Below, one piece after another: positions 26,774 through 35,905 of a stretch of 64,000 nt of DNA. The position numbers and the translations under genes were made by a program. Source of the stretch: Curtobacterium aurantiacum (GTDB lineage Bacteria > Actinomycetota > Actinomycetes > Actinomycetales > Microbacteriaceae); the NCBI RefSeq assembly GCF_018598555.1, contig NZ_JAHEWN010000017.1:1-64000 (forward strand), given 5' to 3'. Below the pieces are notes generated by a model, which did no database searches, was not told where the DNA came from, and saw only the letters and a list, made by a program, of their open reading frames with translations. Each line of letters opens with the position of its first letter. Positions within the stretch are counted from its first letter, which is position 1.

Positions 26774-27736
26774 GTGCAGTTCTACGAGGACACCGCCGAC
26801 GTCGCGGACGGGTTCGGGCCGACCGCGGTCACGATCGGCAAGTTCGACGGCGTGCACGTCGGTCACCGCGCCGTGATCGCGCACCTCGAGCGTGCTGCCC
26901 GCGAGCACGACCTCGTCGCCACCGTCGTGACCTTCGACCGCCACCCGCTCAACGTCATCGACCCGCCGCACGTGCCGCCGGCTCTCACGAGCACCGCGCA
27001 GCGCCGAGAGCTGCTCGAGGAAGCCGGGGTCGACGCCACCCTGCTGCTCCGCTTCGACCAGGAACTCCAGTCGAAGTCGCCCGAGGCGTTCGTGTCCGAG
27101 ATCCTCGTGGACACCCTGCACGCCCGGCTCGTCTTCGTCGGCAGCGACTTCCGCTTCGGCGCGAAGGGCGCCGGTGACGTCGCGCTCCTCCGCTCGCTCG
27201 GGGAGCAGCACGGGTTCACGGTCGAGCTCATCGACGACGTCGACCTGATCGACGACGTCCGACCCGACGGCGAGCGTCGCGTGTCCTCCACCTGGATCCG
27301 GGAGCTCCTGGGCCAGGGCCGCGTGGCCGAAGCAGCCCGGCTCCTCGGCCGCGAACACTCCGTGCGGAGCGTCGTGGTGCACGGCAACCAGCGGGGGCGT
27401 GCCATGGGGTACCCGACCGCGAACCTCGACCCGGCGTGCGAGGGGTTCGTCCCCGCGGACGGTGTCTACGCGGCCCGGGTGCTGCACGACGGCACGGTCT
27501 ACCCGGCCGCGGTGTCGGTGGGCAACAACCCCACGTTCGAAGGGGTGCCGGCCAAGCAGATCGAGGCGCACCTGCTCGACGTCGACATCGACCTGTACGG
27601 CGATCGCATCTCGGTGCTCTTCGTCTCGTACGTCCGCGGCATGGTGAAGTTCTCGTCGATGGACGACCTCGCGGCGCAGATGCGCCAGGACGACCTCGAC
27701 ATCCGGCTGCTGCTCGGGCTCCCCGCGCCGGTCTGA
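26774..27736 (+). CDS. ribF: Bifunctional riboflavin kinase/FAD synthetase
   Basis: 320 residues. N-terminal FMN adenylyltransferase domain (TIGKFDGVHVGHRAV near residues 19-33; SSTWIRELL near 170) and C-terminal riboflavin kinase domain (GRAMGYPTANL, GVYAARV, SVGNNPTF). Converts riboflavin to FMN and FAD. GTG start chosen for AGGAG 5 bases upstream; the frame open to 26657 overlaps the membrane gene. Ends before a bidirectional terminator. Confidence 0.96.
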   Translation: MQFYEDTADVADGFGPTAVTIGKFDGVHVGHRAVIAHLERAAREHDLVATVVTFDRHPLNVIDPPHVPPALTSTAQRRELLEEAGVDATLLLRFDQELQSKSPEAFVSEILVDTLHARLVFVGSDFRFGAKGAGDVALLRSLGEQHGFTVELIDDVDLIDDVRPDGERRVSSTWIRELLGQGRVAEAARLLGREHSVRSVVVHGNQRGRAMGYPTANLDPACEGFVPADGVYAARVLHDGTVYPAAVSVGNNPTFEGVPAKQIEAHLLDVDIDLYGDRISVLFVSYVRGMVKFSSMDDLAAQMRQDDLDIRLLLGLPAPV

Positions 27737-27749
27737 CCCGACGAGCACG

Positions 27750-27793
27750 ACGACGACGCCCCCGTGACCGATCGGTCACGGGGGCGTCGTCGT
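27750..27793. terminator. Bidirectional terminator
   Basis: A 20-bp perfect stem with loop GATC (27770-27773) between the convergent ribF and DUF349 genes. Arms: ACGACGACGCCCCCGTGACC and its complement. Confidence 0.85.
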
Positions 27794-27807
27794 GTGCGTG
27801 CGGGGTG

Positions 27808-29040
27808 TCAGCCGCCGAGGGCGTCGAGCCAGATCTTGCGGGCGTCGAGGGCTTCCTGCGCGTCCTTGATCTTCCGGGCGTCGCCGGTGGCCTGCGCCGC
27901 GGCGAGTTCGGACTGGAGCTTGCCGATGGCGTCCTCGAGCTGGCTCGCGAGGCCGTTCTGACGGGCCTTGCGCTCCGGGTTGGACTCCTTCCAGTGCGCG
28001 TCCTCGAGACCACGGACGTGGTCCTCGATCGCACGCAGGCGGTCCTCGACACGACGCACGTCGCCGCGGGGGACCTTGCCGATCTCGTCCCATCGGCGCT
28101 GGATCCCGGTGAGGGTCTTGCGCGCCGCGACCCGGTCGGTCGCCTTGAGCAGCGGCTCGGCCTCGGTCAGGAGCGCCTGCTTCGCTTCGAGGTTGGCGGA
28201 GAACTCTTCGCTCTCCGCTGCGCTCTCGGCGTGGCGCTGCTCGAACAGCACGTCTCCGGCGGCCTTGAAGCGCGCCCAGAGTGCGTCGTCGTGGCGCTTG
28301 CCGGCACGGCCGGCGTTCTTCCAGTCGTCGAGCAGCTGCCGGTAGTCGGGGATCGCGTCGGAGCCGCGAGGCGCGAGGGCCTCGGCCTGTGCGACGAGCT
28401 CCTGCTTGCGGGTCCGGGCGTCACGGTGCTGCGCGTCGAGCTCCGAGTAGAACGCACGACGGTGCTGGTCCACGGTGGACCGCGCTGCGCGGAACCGCTT
28501 CCAGAGGTCGTTCGCCTCGTTCTTGGGGATCCGCGGGCCGTCGTGCTGGTGCTGCTGCCACCGTGCGAAGACGTCGTCGAGCTGCGCGGTGATCTGCTTC
28601 CACTGCGCGCGCGCCGGGTCGACCGCTGCGAGTGCCTCGGCTTCTTCCACCAGGGCGGTGCGGTGCGCCAGGGCGTCCTGCAGGGCCTGCTGGGCCTGCT
28701 CCGCCTGCTCCTTGGTCAGCGAGCCGAGCTGCTCGGCGAGCACACCCACACGGGTCTCGAGCGACTTGATGTCGCCCACCACCCGTGCGTCGGCCACCAG
28801 GGCCGTCAGGTGCTCGACCGTCCGGGCGACGTCGTTGGCCGACGCACCGCGCTGGACGCGCTGCTCGGCGATCTTCACCTGCCCCTCGAGGTCGGCGTAC
28901 TTCCGCGCGAAGTAGGCGAGGGCTTCTTCGGGGGTGGCGTCCGGGTACTCACCGACAGCACGTTCGGTCTCTTCGTACCGGACGTACACGGTCCCGTTCT
29001 CGTCGACCCGCCCCCAGGTCGTTGCTTCGTCAGATCCCAC
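27808..29040 (-). CDS. DUF349 domain protein
   Basis: 410 residues made largely of charged helices with repeated DUF349 units (recurrent W-K/R-x-F patterns such as LWKRFRAARSTVDQHR, LWARFKAAGDVLFEQR and RWDEIGKVPRGDVRRVEDRLRAIE). N-terminal region begins WGRVDENGTVYVRY. No membrane segment. DUF349 proteins are cytoplasmic coiled-coil proteins; links to RNA decay or stress have been proposed for relatives, but function is not established. GTG start with a weak purine-rich site. Confidence 0.88.
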   Translation of the reverse strand: MGSDEATTWGRVDENGTVYVRYEETERAVGEYPDATPEEALAYFARKYADLEGQVKIAEQRVQRGASANDVARTVEHLTALVADARVVGDIKSLETRVGVLAEQLGSLTKEQAEQAQQALQDALAHRTALVEEAEALAAVDPARAQWKQITAQLDDVFARWQQHQHDGPRIPKNEANDLWKRFRAARSTVDQHRRAFYSELDAQHRDARTRKQELVAQAEALAPRGSDAIPDYRQLLDDWKNAGRAGKRHDDALWARFKAAGDVLFEQRHAESAAESEEFSANLEAKQALLTEAEPLLKATDRVAARKTLTGIQRRWDEIGKVPRGDVRRVEDRLRAIEDHVRGLEDAHWKESNPERKARQNGLASQLEDAIGKLQSELAAAQATGDARKIKDAQEALDARKIWLDALGG

Positions 29041-29069
29041 AGGTCTCGCCTCGATCGTGGTCGTGCATC

Positions 29070-29087
29070 GCCGACGTCACCGTCGGC
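29070..29087 (-). promoter_or_regulatory. Leader hairpin of the DUF349 gene
   Basis: A perfect 7-bp stem (GCCGACG/CGTCGGC) with a 4-base loop in the 61-base stretch between the TAGGCT box and the GTG. Confidence 0.4.
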
Positions 29088-29101
29088 ACGGTCAGGTCGT
29101 C

Positions 29102-29107
29102 AGCCTA
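29102..29107 (-). promoter_or_regulatory. -10 box of the DUF349 gene
   Basis: TAGGCT on the minus strand, 61 bases before the GTG start. A leader of about 55 bases would contain a hairpin. Confidence 0.45.
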
Positions 29108-29153
29108 TTGCACGGACGGGCTCCGCCGCCCGACCGGTGCGACGGGTTGTGGA

Positions 29154-29966
29154 CTACTTCTCCTCCGCGATGGTCGCGTCGGTGATCTTCGTCGCGACCT
29201 TCGGCTCGCCGGTGCCGTCCCTGCCGGGGGACGCGATGCCCTTCGCGGCGATCTTCGACTCGAGCTCGGACAGGCCGCTCGTGACCTTCCCGACGACCGT
29301 GTAGCCGCCGGTCGAGCCGTCGAGCGTGGTGTCGCCGTAGACGATGAAGAACTGCGTCGACTGCGAGTACGGGGAGTCGGACCGGGCGATCGCGATCGTG
29401 CCCTCGTCGTAGACGCCGTCCTCCGGCACGTTCTCGAGCGGGCCGTACTCGAAGCCGGCGTCGCCGGTGCCGTCGCCGTTCGCGGAGCCGCACTGCAGGA
29501 ACTTCAGCCCGTCGCTGTCGGCGAGTCGGTGGCACGTGGTGCCGTTGTAGAACTGGTCGCGGATCAACGAGATCTCGACGCTCGCCGCCTGCGGGGCCTT
29601 CGCACCGTCCAGCTCGATGCCGAGGTCGATGCTCTTGTTGAGCGTCAGCGTGCCGGTCCAGGTCGCGCCCTTCGCGATCGACTTGCTCGGCACGTCGCCG
29701 GTGTTCCCGGCCGTGGCGCTGGGCGACGGCGTCGCGGTCGACGACGCGGAGGCGCTCGGGTCCGGGGCGTCCGACCCCCGCGAGCCGGCGAAGGCGAGCT
29801 GCGACCCGGTGGCGAGGGCAGCCACGAGGACGAGGGCGCCGGCACCGACCAGGTTGTCGCGCACACGGCGGCGGCGCTGCCGCTCGTGGAGGCCCTGACG
29901 GGCCTGGTAGAGGCGGAGGCGCTCGCGCGCCTCACGGTTGTCACGCGCTGGGTTCTTCGGTGCCAC
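29154..29966 (-). CDS. Membrane-anchored cyclophilin-type peptidyl-prolyl isomerase
   Basis: 270 residues: a basic cytoplasmic N-terminus ([21 protein letters not shown]), one transmembrane helix (about 41-60), a Ser/Thr/Pro-rich linker and a cyclophilin domain (about 110-260) with [34 protein letters not shown] and GYTVVGKV. Acts outside the membrane on proline bonds. GTG 29966 is preferred over GTG 30020 because a TACGCT -10 box lies between them. Confidence 0.9.
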   Translation of the reverse strand: MAPKNPARDNREARERLRLYQARQGLHERQRRRRVRDNLVGAGALVLVAALATGSQLAFAGSRGSDAPDPSASASSTATPSPSATAGNTGDVPSKSIAKGATWTGTLTLNKSIDLGIELDGAKAPQAASVEISLIRDQFYNGTTCHRLADSDGLKFLQCGSANGDGTGDAGFEYGPLENVPEDGVYDEGTIAIARSDSPYSQSTQFFIVYGDTTLDGSTGGYTVVGKVTSGLSELESKIAAKGIASPGRDGTGEPKVATKITDATIAEEK

Positions 29967-30001
29967 GGTGCTGGTCTGCCCTCTCGTCGCAGTGTGCAAC
30001 G

Positions 30002-30007
30002 AGCGTA
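30002..30007 (-). promoter_or_regulatory. -10 box of the cyclophilin gene
   Basis: TACGCT on the minus strand, 35 bases before GTG 29966; GAGAGGG lies between and may be the ribosome binding site. Confidence 0.5.
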
Positions 30008-30072
30008 GCCGAACGGTCACCAGCGTCGACCGGCACCGCAGGGGAGGCGCGGCTCGCGTCGGTGGACCGGCC

Positions 30073-30078
30073 TACGAT
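30073..30078 (+). promoter_or_regulatory. -10 box of rarA
   Basis: TACGAT with a 6-base gap to ATG 30085. Confidence 0.6.
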
Positions 30079-30084
30079 TGCAGC

Positions 30085-31458
30085 ATGGCAGCGGATCGTT
30101 CGGGCATGCACGCGCCCACCACGGGTGGTCGCGCCGGTCTCGCGCAGGGTTCGGTCCCGCTCGCCGTCCGGATGCGTCCGACCAGCCTCGACGAGGTGGC
30201 CGGCCAGCAGCACCTGCTCGGCCGGGGGTCGCCCCTCGTGCAGCTCGCCACCGGCACGCGGGAGAACCCCGGCGGGGTCTCCGTGATCCTGTGGGGGCCG
30301 CCCGGCACCGGCAAGACCACCCTCGCACAGGCGATCGCGCGGCAGTCGGGTCGTGAGTTCGTCGAGCTCTCCGCCGTGACCGCGGGCGTGAAGGACGTGC
30401 GCGAGGTCATGGAGAAGGCGCTGACCCACCGCGACCTCTACGGGTCGACGACGGTGCTGTTCCTCGACGAGATCCACCGGTTCAGCAAGGCCCAGCAGGA
30501 CGCCCTGCTGCCCGGGGTCGAGAACGGGTGGGTGATCCTCATCGCTGCCACCACCGAGAACCCGTCGTTCTCGGTCATCTCGCCGCTGCTCTCCCGGTCG
30601 CTGCTCCTGACGCTCAAGCCGCTCACCGACCCCGACCTCGGCATGCTCGTCGACCGCGCGGTCGAGGACCCGCGCGGGCTCGGCGGTGCGGTCGTCCTGG
30701 GGGACGAAGCCCGGAGCGCGATCATCCGCCTCGCGTCCGGTGACGCCCGGCGCGCCCTCACCGCGCTCGAGGCAGCGGCGGCGTCGGCCACCGCGGCGCA
30801 GGACGAGGACGACGACACCGTCCCGGTCGTCGAGGCCGACACGGTGGCGGCCGCGGTCGACCGCGCACTGCTGCGGTACGACCGGCAGGGTGACGAGCAC
30901 TACGACGTCATCAGTGCCTTCATCAAGTCGGTGCGGGGGAGCGACGTCGACGCCGCGCTGCACTACCTCGCCCGGATGATCGAGGCCGGCGAGGACTCCC
31001 GGTTCATCGCGCGGCGGATCATCATCTCCGCGTCCGAGGACATCGGCATGGCCGACCCGCAGGCGCTGCCCATCGCGGTCGCCGCGGCGCAGGCGGTGCA
31101 GCTCATCGGCATGCCCGAGGGACGGATCCCGCTGGCCGAGGCGGTCGTCTACCTGGCGACGGCGCCGAAGTCGAACGCCGCCTACAACGGCGTGAACCAG
31201 GCCATGGCGGACGTCAAGGCGGGCCGCATGGGCACGGTCCCGATGCATCTGCGGGACGCGCACTACGCCGGGGCGAAGCGACTCGGGCACGGCAAGGGCT
31301 ACGTCTACTCGCACGACGCCGAGCACGGGGTGGCCGAGCAGCAGTACCTGCCGGACGCCCTCGAGGGCACCGAGTACTACACACCGACGGCCAACGGGTA
31401 CGAGCGCGAGGTCGGGCCCCGGCTCGAACGACTCCGGAAGATCACACGCGGTCAGTAG
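30085..31458 (+). CDS. rarA: Replication-associated recombination ATPase RarA/MgsA
   Basis: 457-residue AAA+ ATPase related to clamp-loader and RuvB proteins, acting at stalled replication forks. VAGQQHLLG near 35, Walker [10 protein letters not shown] near 72, Walker [11 protein letters not shown] near 127, sensor 1 ATTENPSF, and the C-terminal tetramerisation domain ([32 protein letters not shown]). ATG chosen 6 bases after TACGAT. It lies just upstream of rpsD and alaS, a common actinobacterial neighbourhood. Confidence 0.95.
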   Translation: MAADRSGMHAPTTGGRAGLAQGSVPLAVRMRPTSLDEVAGQQHLLGRGSPLVQLATGTRENPGGVSVILWGPPGTGKTTLAQAIARQSGREFVELSAVTAGVKDVREVMEKALTHRDLYGSTTVLFLDEIHRFSKAQQDALLPGVENGWVILIAATTENPSFSVISPLLSRSLLLTLKPLTDPDLGMLVDRAVEDPRGLGGAVVLGDEARSAIIRLASGDARRALTALEAAAASATAAQDEDDDTVPVVEADTVAAAVDRALLRYDRQGDEHYDVISAFIKSVRGSDVDAALHYLARMIEAGEDSRFIARRIIISASEDIGMADPQALPIAVAAAQAVQLIGMPEGRIPLAEAVVYLATAPKSNAAYNGVNQAMADVKAGRMGTVPMHLRDAHYAGAKRLGHGKGYVYSHDAEHGVAEQQYLPDALEGTEYYTPTANGYEREVGPRLERLRKITRGQ

Positions 31459-31490
31459 TGTCGGTGCTTCTGCGCTCGCCCCGATGCTGC

Positions 31491-31707
31491 TAGCATTGGC
31501 GGGCCTACGTCCTGGTCCTCGAGCACGGCTGCGTCGAGGACAGAGTGCCACTCCGGTGGTACGGGGGCAGAGGTTCGGACTGTAGCCGTCCGATCCCACA
31601 GGCTCATCCCTCTGGATCCCGTCGTCGGGGCCGAGCACGTGCTGCGTCATCGAGCGTGTTCGTGGAGTGCCCGGCGAGTATTCAGTTCGAACAGAGAAAA
31701 GGACCCT
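31491..31707 (+). promoter_or_regulatory. rpsD promoter and structured leader
   Basis: TAGCAT (31491-31496) precedes about 205 bases without a gene before the rpsD GTG. Visible stems are GTCCTCGA/TCGAGGAC (31515-31522 with 31534-31541), CCAC/GTGG near 31548-31559, and TCGGAC/GTCCGA (31575-31580 with 31588-31593). Ribosomal protein S4 controls its own mRNA in other bacteria, so an autoregulatory leader is plausible; I cannot match it to a named RNA family. Confidence 0.5.
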
Positions 31708-32337
31708 GTGTCTACCAAGTCACGTACCCGCAGCAAGACCCGCCTTTCGCGCGCACTCGGCATCCCGCTGACGCCGAAGGCGGCCCGTTACCTCGAGAAG
31801 CGCCCCTACGGGCCCGGTGAGCACGGCCGTACGCGCCGTCGTGCGGACAGCGACTACGCCGTCCGCCTCCGTGAGAAGCAGCGTCTGCGCGCCCAGTACG
31901 GCATCCGCGAGAAGCAGCTCCGCATCGTCTTCGAAGAGGCCCGCAAGACGAAGGGCCTGACCGGTGAGAACCTGGTCGAGCTCCTCGAGCAGCGCCTCGA
32001 CGCCCTCGTGGTCCGTGCCGGCTTCGCCCGCACCACCGCGCAGGCCCGTCAGCTGATCGTGCACCGCCACATCCTGGTGGACGGCAAGCTCGTCGACCGC
32101 CCCTCCTTCCGCGTCAAGGAGGGCCAGCTGATCCACGTCAAGGCGAAGTCCGAGTCGATGGAGCCCTTCCAGGTCGCCGCTGCCGGTGGCCACCAGGAAG
32201 TCCTCCCGAAGGTCCCGGGCTACCTCGAGGTCGAGATCGAGAAGCTCCAGGCCCGCCTCGTGCGTCGCCCGAAGCGCGCCGAGGTCCCCGTGACCTGTGA
32301 AGTGCAGCTCGTCGTCGAGTACTACGCAGCTCGCTGA
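31708..32337 (+). CDS. rpsD: 30S ribosomal protein S4
   Basis: 209 residues. Zinc-less form of S4 with the N-terminal helical region (GIPLTPKAARYLEKRPYGPGEHG), and the S4 RNA-binding domain (LEQRLDALVVRAGFARTTAQARQLIVHRHILVDG). A 30S assembly initiator that binds 16S rRNA. GTG 31708 follows AAAAGGA by 4 bases; the frame open to 31639 lies in the leader. As in other actinobacteria it stands alone next to alaS and not in the alpha operon. Confidence 0.96.
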   Translation: MSTKSRTRSKTRLSRALGIPLTPKAARYLEKRPYGPGEHGRTRRRADSDYAVRLREKQRLRAQYGIREKQLRIVFEEARKTKGLTGENLVELLEQRLDALVVRAGFARTTAQARQLIVHRHILVDGKLVDRPSFRVKEGQLIHVKAKSESMEPFQVAAAGGHQEVLPKVPGYLEVEIEKLQARLVRRPKRAEVPVTCEVQLVVEYYAAR

Positions 32338-32351
32338 TCCACTGATCACGC

Positions 32352-32393
32352 CCGAACGGCGGGTCGTCCTCTCGAGGGCGACCCGCCGTTCGG
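32352..32393 (+). terminator. Terminator after rpsD
   Basis: A perfect 15-bp stem (CCGAACGGCGGGTCG and complement) topped by a further CCTC/GAGG stem, 15 bases after the stop codon. Confidence 0.85.
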
Positions 32394-32411
32394 CGTTCCG
32401 GCACCGGCGGC

Positions 32412-32417
32412 TAAGCT
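32412..32417 (+). promoter_or_regulatory. -10 box of the small membrane gene and alaS
   Basis: TAAGCT, about 44 bases before GTG 32461. Confidence 0.55.
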
Positions 32418-32460
32418 TGTCCGGGCATGCACCGCCCGGGTGCACAGAGGGAGAGGCACC

Positions 32461-32643
32461 GTGAAGCAGCTGTTCTTCGTCGCCGTCGGCATCGTCATCG
32501 GGTTCGCCGTCGCACACCAGGTCGCCCAGACCTCCGGTGGTGCGCGGCTCGTCGCCGAGGTGAACGCCAAGACGAAGGCCTTCACGGGTGCCGTCGCGGA
32601 CGGCTACCGGTCACGCGAGGCCGAGCTCCGCACCGACGCCTGA
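32461..32643 (+). CDS. Small membrane-anchored protein upstream of alaS
   Basis: 60 residues: one N-terminal hydrophobic helix (QLFFVAVGIVIGFAVAHQVA) and a short charged tail. Start GTG follows GGGAGAGG. Similar short proteins occupy the rpsD-alaS gap in other actinobacteria (in some genomes with a DUF948 gene, absent here). Function unknown; probably co-transcribed with alaS, ruvX and mltG. Confidence 0.75.
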   Translation: MKQLFFVAVGIVIGFAVAHQVAQTSGGARLVAEVNAKTKAFTGAVADGYRSREAELRTDA

Positions 32644-32702
32644 GCGCGCCGGCCGAGCCGCCACGCCCCTCCTCCACCCACGACCTGAACCCAGGAAGCA
32701 CC

Positions 32703-35360
32703 ATGCAGACCGCAGAGATCCGCCGCCGTTGGCTCCAGTACTTCGGTGACCGCGGCCACACCGTCGTCCCGTCCGCGTCCCTCGTCTCCGACGACCCGTC
32801 GCTCCTCTTCACGGTCGCCGGCATGGTGCCGTTCATCCCGTACCTGACCGGGCTCATCCCGGCGCCGTTCCCACGGGCGACGAGCGTGCAGAAGTGCATC
32901 CGCACGAACGACATCGAAGAGGTCGGCAAGACTCCGCGCCACGGCACGTTCTTCCAGATGAACGGGAACTTCTCGTTCGGCGACTACTTCAAGGAGCAGG
33001 CGATCCAGTTCGCCTGGGAGTTCCTCACCAAGGCGGAGTCCGACGGCGGACTCGGGTTCTCGGCGGACGACCTCTGGGTCACCGTGTACGAGGAGGACGA
33101 CGAGGCGATCGCCTTCTGGAAGCAGCACTCCTCGCTGCCCGACGAGCGGATCCAGCGCCTCGGCAAGGACACGAACTACTGGTCGACCGGGCAGCCCGGC
33201 CCCGCGGGCCCGTGCTCGGAGATCTTCTTCGACCGCGGCCCCGAGTACGGCATCGACGGCGGCCCCGCGACGGACGACGACCGCTACGTCGAGATCTGGA
33301 ACCTCGTCTTCATGCAGTACCAGATCGCCGACGTGCGGTCGAAGTACGACTTCGAGATCACCGGCGAGCTGCCGAACAAGAACATCGACACCGGCATGGG
33401 GCTCGAGCGCGTCGCCTTCATCAAGCAGGGCGTCGACAACATGTACGAGATCGACCAGGTGCGGCCGGTGCTCGACCGCGCCGCCGAGATCTCCGGCCGG
33501 CGGTACGGCGCCGTGCACGAGGACGACGTCCGCATGCGCGTCATCGCCGACCACGTCCGTTCCTCGCTGATGCTCATCGCCGACGGCGTGAGCCCGTCGA
33601 ACGAGGGCCGCGGCTACATCCTCCGTCGCCTGCTCCGCCGCACGGTCCGCGCGATGCGGCTGCTCGGTGTCGAGACGGCGACGTTCCCGGAGCTCTTCCC
33701 CGCGTCCCGCGACGCGATGCGCGACGCCTACCCCGAGGTGGCGTCCGACTACGACCGGATCTCCCGCATCGCCTACGCGGAAGAAGAGACCTTCCTCCGC
33801 ACGCTCGCGCAGGGCACGACCATCCTCGACGTCGCGGTCGAGCGCGCCAAGCAGGACGGTGCCCCGTCGATCGGCGGCGACACGGCGTTCCTGCTGCACG
33901 ACACCTTCGGGTTCCCCATCGACCTGACGATGGAGATGGCCGAAGAGGCCGGCGTGCACGTCGACCGCACCGCGTTCGAGACCCTCATGTCCGAGCAGCG
34001 TGCCCGGGCGAAGGCCGACGCGAAGAGCAAGAAGACCGCGATCGCCGACCTGAGCGTGTACAGCGCCTTCCGTGCGAAGGGCGAGACCACCTTCCTCGGC
34101 TACGACGCGCTCGAGGCCGAGACGCGCGTGCTCGGCATCATCGTCGGCGGCGTGAGCGTCGATCGTGCGGTGGCGGGCGACATCGCCGAGGTCATCCTCG
34201 GCGAGACCTCGCTGTACGCCGAGTCCGGCGGCCAGGACGCCGACCAGGGATCGATCGTCGGCAACGGCTTCGACCTCGAGGTCCTCGACGTCCAGCGTCC
34301 GGTCTCCGGGCTCTGGAGCCACACGGTGCAGGTCCGCTCCGGCGAGGTCGGGGTCGGTGACGCGGCGAGCACCGTCGTCGACGCCGAGTACCGTCGCGGC
34401 GCGACCCAGGCACACTCCGCCACGCACCTGGTGAACGCGGCGCTCCGCGACATCCTCGGGCCGGAGGCGCTGCAGGCCGGCTCGTACAACAAGTCCGGCT
34501 ACATGCGTCTGGACTTCTCCTGGTCGCAGCCGGTCTCGCTCGAGACCCGATCCGAGATCGAGGAGGTCGTGAACACCGCGATCCGCACCGACCTCGAGGT
34601 CTCGACGCGCATCCTGCCCATCGACGAGGCGAAGGCCCTCGGCGCGCAGGCCCTCTTCGGCGAGAAGTACGGCGCCGAGGTCCGCATGGTCGACATCGGC
34701 GGCCCGTGGTCCCGCGAGCTCTGCGGCGGCACGCACGTCGCGTCGAGCGCCCAGATCGGGCTCGTCAACCTGGTGGGGGAGTCCAGCGTCGGTTCGACGA
34801 ACCGCCGCGTCGAGGCGCTGGTCGGGCTCGAGGGGTTCCGCGACCTCGCCGTCGAGCGCACGATCGTGTCGCAGCTCTCGAGCGCGCTCAAGGCCCCCCG
34901 CGCCGACCTGCCGTCCCGTGTGCAGAGCCTGATGGAGGACCTGCGTTCCGCCCAGAAGAAGCTCGCCGAGTACGAGTCGGCGAACCTGCAGCAGCGCGTG
35001 CCCGCGATCGCCCGGAACGCCACGACCGTCGGCGCCACCACGGTGGTCGCCGAGACGGTCGACGGCCTGCAGTCCGGCGACGACCTGCGCTCCCTCGCGA
35101 CCGGCGTGCGTGGGCAGCTCGGTGACGGTGCAGCCGTCGTCGTGCTCGGTGCCGTCGTGGGTGGGAAGCCGATCGTGATCGTCGCGACCAACGACGCGGC
35201 TCGTGCCGCGGGCGTCCAGGCAGGCCCCCTCGCGAAGGAGGCCGCCGGTGTGCTCGGAGGCGGTGGCGGCGGCAAGCCGGACCTGGCGCAGGGCGGCGGG
35301 ACCGACGCGGCCGCACTCCCGGCGGCGCTCCGCGCCGTGACCGCACGGCTCGCGGGCTGA
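32703..35360 (+). CDS. alaS: Alanyl-tRNA synthetase
   Basis: 885-residue class II synthetase. Starts with the catalytic domain (IRRRWLQYFGDRGHT, motif 2 FPRATSVQKCIRTND, FFQMNGNFSFGDYFK, motif 3 GMGLERVAF). The editing domain has HSATHLVNAALR near 565 and CGGTH near 675, the zinc and editing residues. A C-Ala domain ends GGGGGGKPDLAQGGG. ATG chosen for the family N-terminus; the longer frame crosses the small gene upstream. Confidence 0.97.
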   Translation: MQTAEIRRRWLQYFGDRGHTVVPSASLVSDDPSLLFTVAGMVPFIPYLTGLIPAPFPRATSVQKCIRTNDIEEVGKTPRHGTFFQMNGNFSFGDYFKEQAIQFAWEFLTKAESDGGLGFSADDLWVTVYEEDDEAIAFWKQHSSLPDERIQRLGKDTNYWSTGQPGPAGPCSEIFFDRGPEYGIDGGPATDDDRYVEIWNLVFMQYQIADVRSKYDFEITGELPNKNIDTGMGLERVAFIKQGVDNMYEIDQVRPVLDRAAEISGRRYGAVHEDDVRMRVIADHVRSSLMLIADGVSPSNEGRGYILRRLLRRTVRAMRLLGVETATFPELFPASRDAMRDAYPEVASDYDRISRIAYAEEETFLRTLAQGTTILDVAVERAKQDGAPSIGGDTAFLLHDTFGFPIDLTMEMAEEAGVHVDRTAFETLMSEQRARAKADAKSKKTAIADLSVYSAFRAKGETTFLGYDALEAETRVLGIIVGGVSVDRAVAGDIAEVILGETSLYAESGGQDADQGSIVGNGFDLEVLDVQRPVSGLWSHTVQVRSGEVGVGDAASTVVDAEYRRGATQAHSATHLVNAALRDILGPEALQAGSYNKSGYMRLDFSWSQPVSLETRSEIEEVVNTAIRTDLEVSTRILPIDEAKALGAQALFGEKYGAEVRMVDIGGPWSRELCGGTHVASSAQIGLVNLVGESSVGSTNRRVEALVGLEGFRDLAVERTIVSQLSSALKAPRADLPSRVQSLMEDLRSAQKKLAEYESANLQQRVPAIARNATTVGATTVVAETVDGLQSGDDLRSLATGVRGQLGDGAAVVVLGAVVGGKPIVIVATNDAARAAGVQAGPLAKEAAGVLGGGGGGKPDLAQGGGTDAAALPAALRAVTARLAG

Positions 35361-35362
35361 CC

Positions 35363-35812
35363 GTGGGCATCCGGTCCGGGCGCCGGCTCGGCATCGACGT
35401 CGGCCGCGCCCGGATCGGCGTCGCCGTGTGCGACCGTGACGGCCTGCTGGCGACGCCCGTCGAGACCGTTCGTCGCGACGACTCGAAGGACCTCCGGCGC
35501 ATCCTCGACCTCGCGGACGAGTACGACGTGCTCGAGGTCGTCGTCGGGCTGCCCCTGTCGATGTCGGGTGGTGACACCGCCTCGACCGAGGACGCCCGCG
35601 TGTTCGCGGCCCGCATCGCGGCGCGTCGACCGGTGCGCCTGGTCGACGAACGACTGTCGACGGTGACGGCTCAGCGGGGGCTGCACCAGGCCGGCAAGAA
35701 CACGAAGAAGTCGCGGGCCGTGATCGACCAAGCAGCCGCTGTTATCATTCTGCAACACGCGCTCGACCACGAGCGCAGTGCCGGTGCCCCTCCGGGCACC
35801 ACGCTTCCCTGA
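35363..35812 (+). CDS. ruvX: Putative pre-16S rRNA nuclease / Holliday junction resolvase-like
   Basis: 149-residue YqgF family RNase H-fold protein. Starts RLGIDVGRARIGVAVCDRDG with the first catalytic Asp, then VVVGLPLSMSGG, VDERLSTVTA and KSRAVIDQAAAVIILQ near the C-terminus with the last Asp. In E. coli the family processes the 16S rRNA 5' end. GTG 2 bases after the alaS stop; same transcript. Confidence 0.93.
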   Translation: MGIRSGRRLGIDVGRARIGVAVCDRDGLLATPVETVRRDDSKDLRRILDLADEYDVLEVVVGLPLSMSGGDTASTEDARVFAARIAARRPVRLVDERLSTVTAQRGLHQAGKNTKKSRAVIDQAAAVIILQHALDHERSAGAPPGTTLP

Positions 35813-35905
35813 CAGGGCTGCCCGGTACCACACATGGGTGCTCTCGTCGTCACCTGTGAGGACGACGGTGCCCAGGTGGAGTTCCCGACCGAGAGACCGA
35901 GGACG

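Noticed and set aside
32604-34736. 710-codon minus-strand frame opposite alaS
   Set aside because: Antisense to a certain alaS gene; no recognisable protein features.
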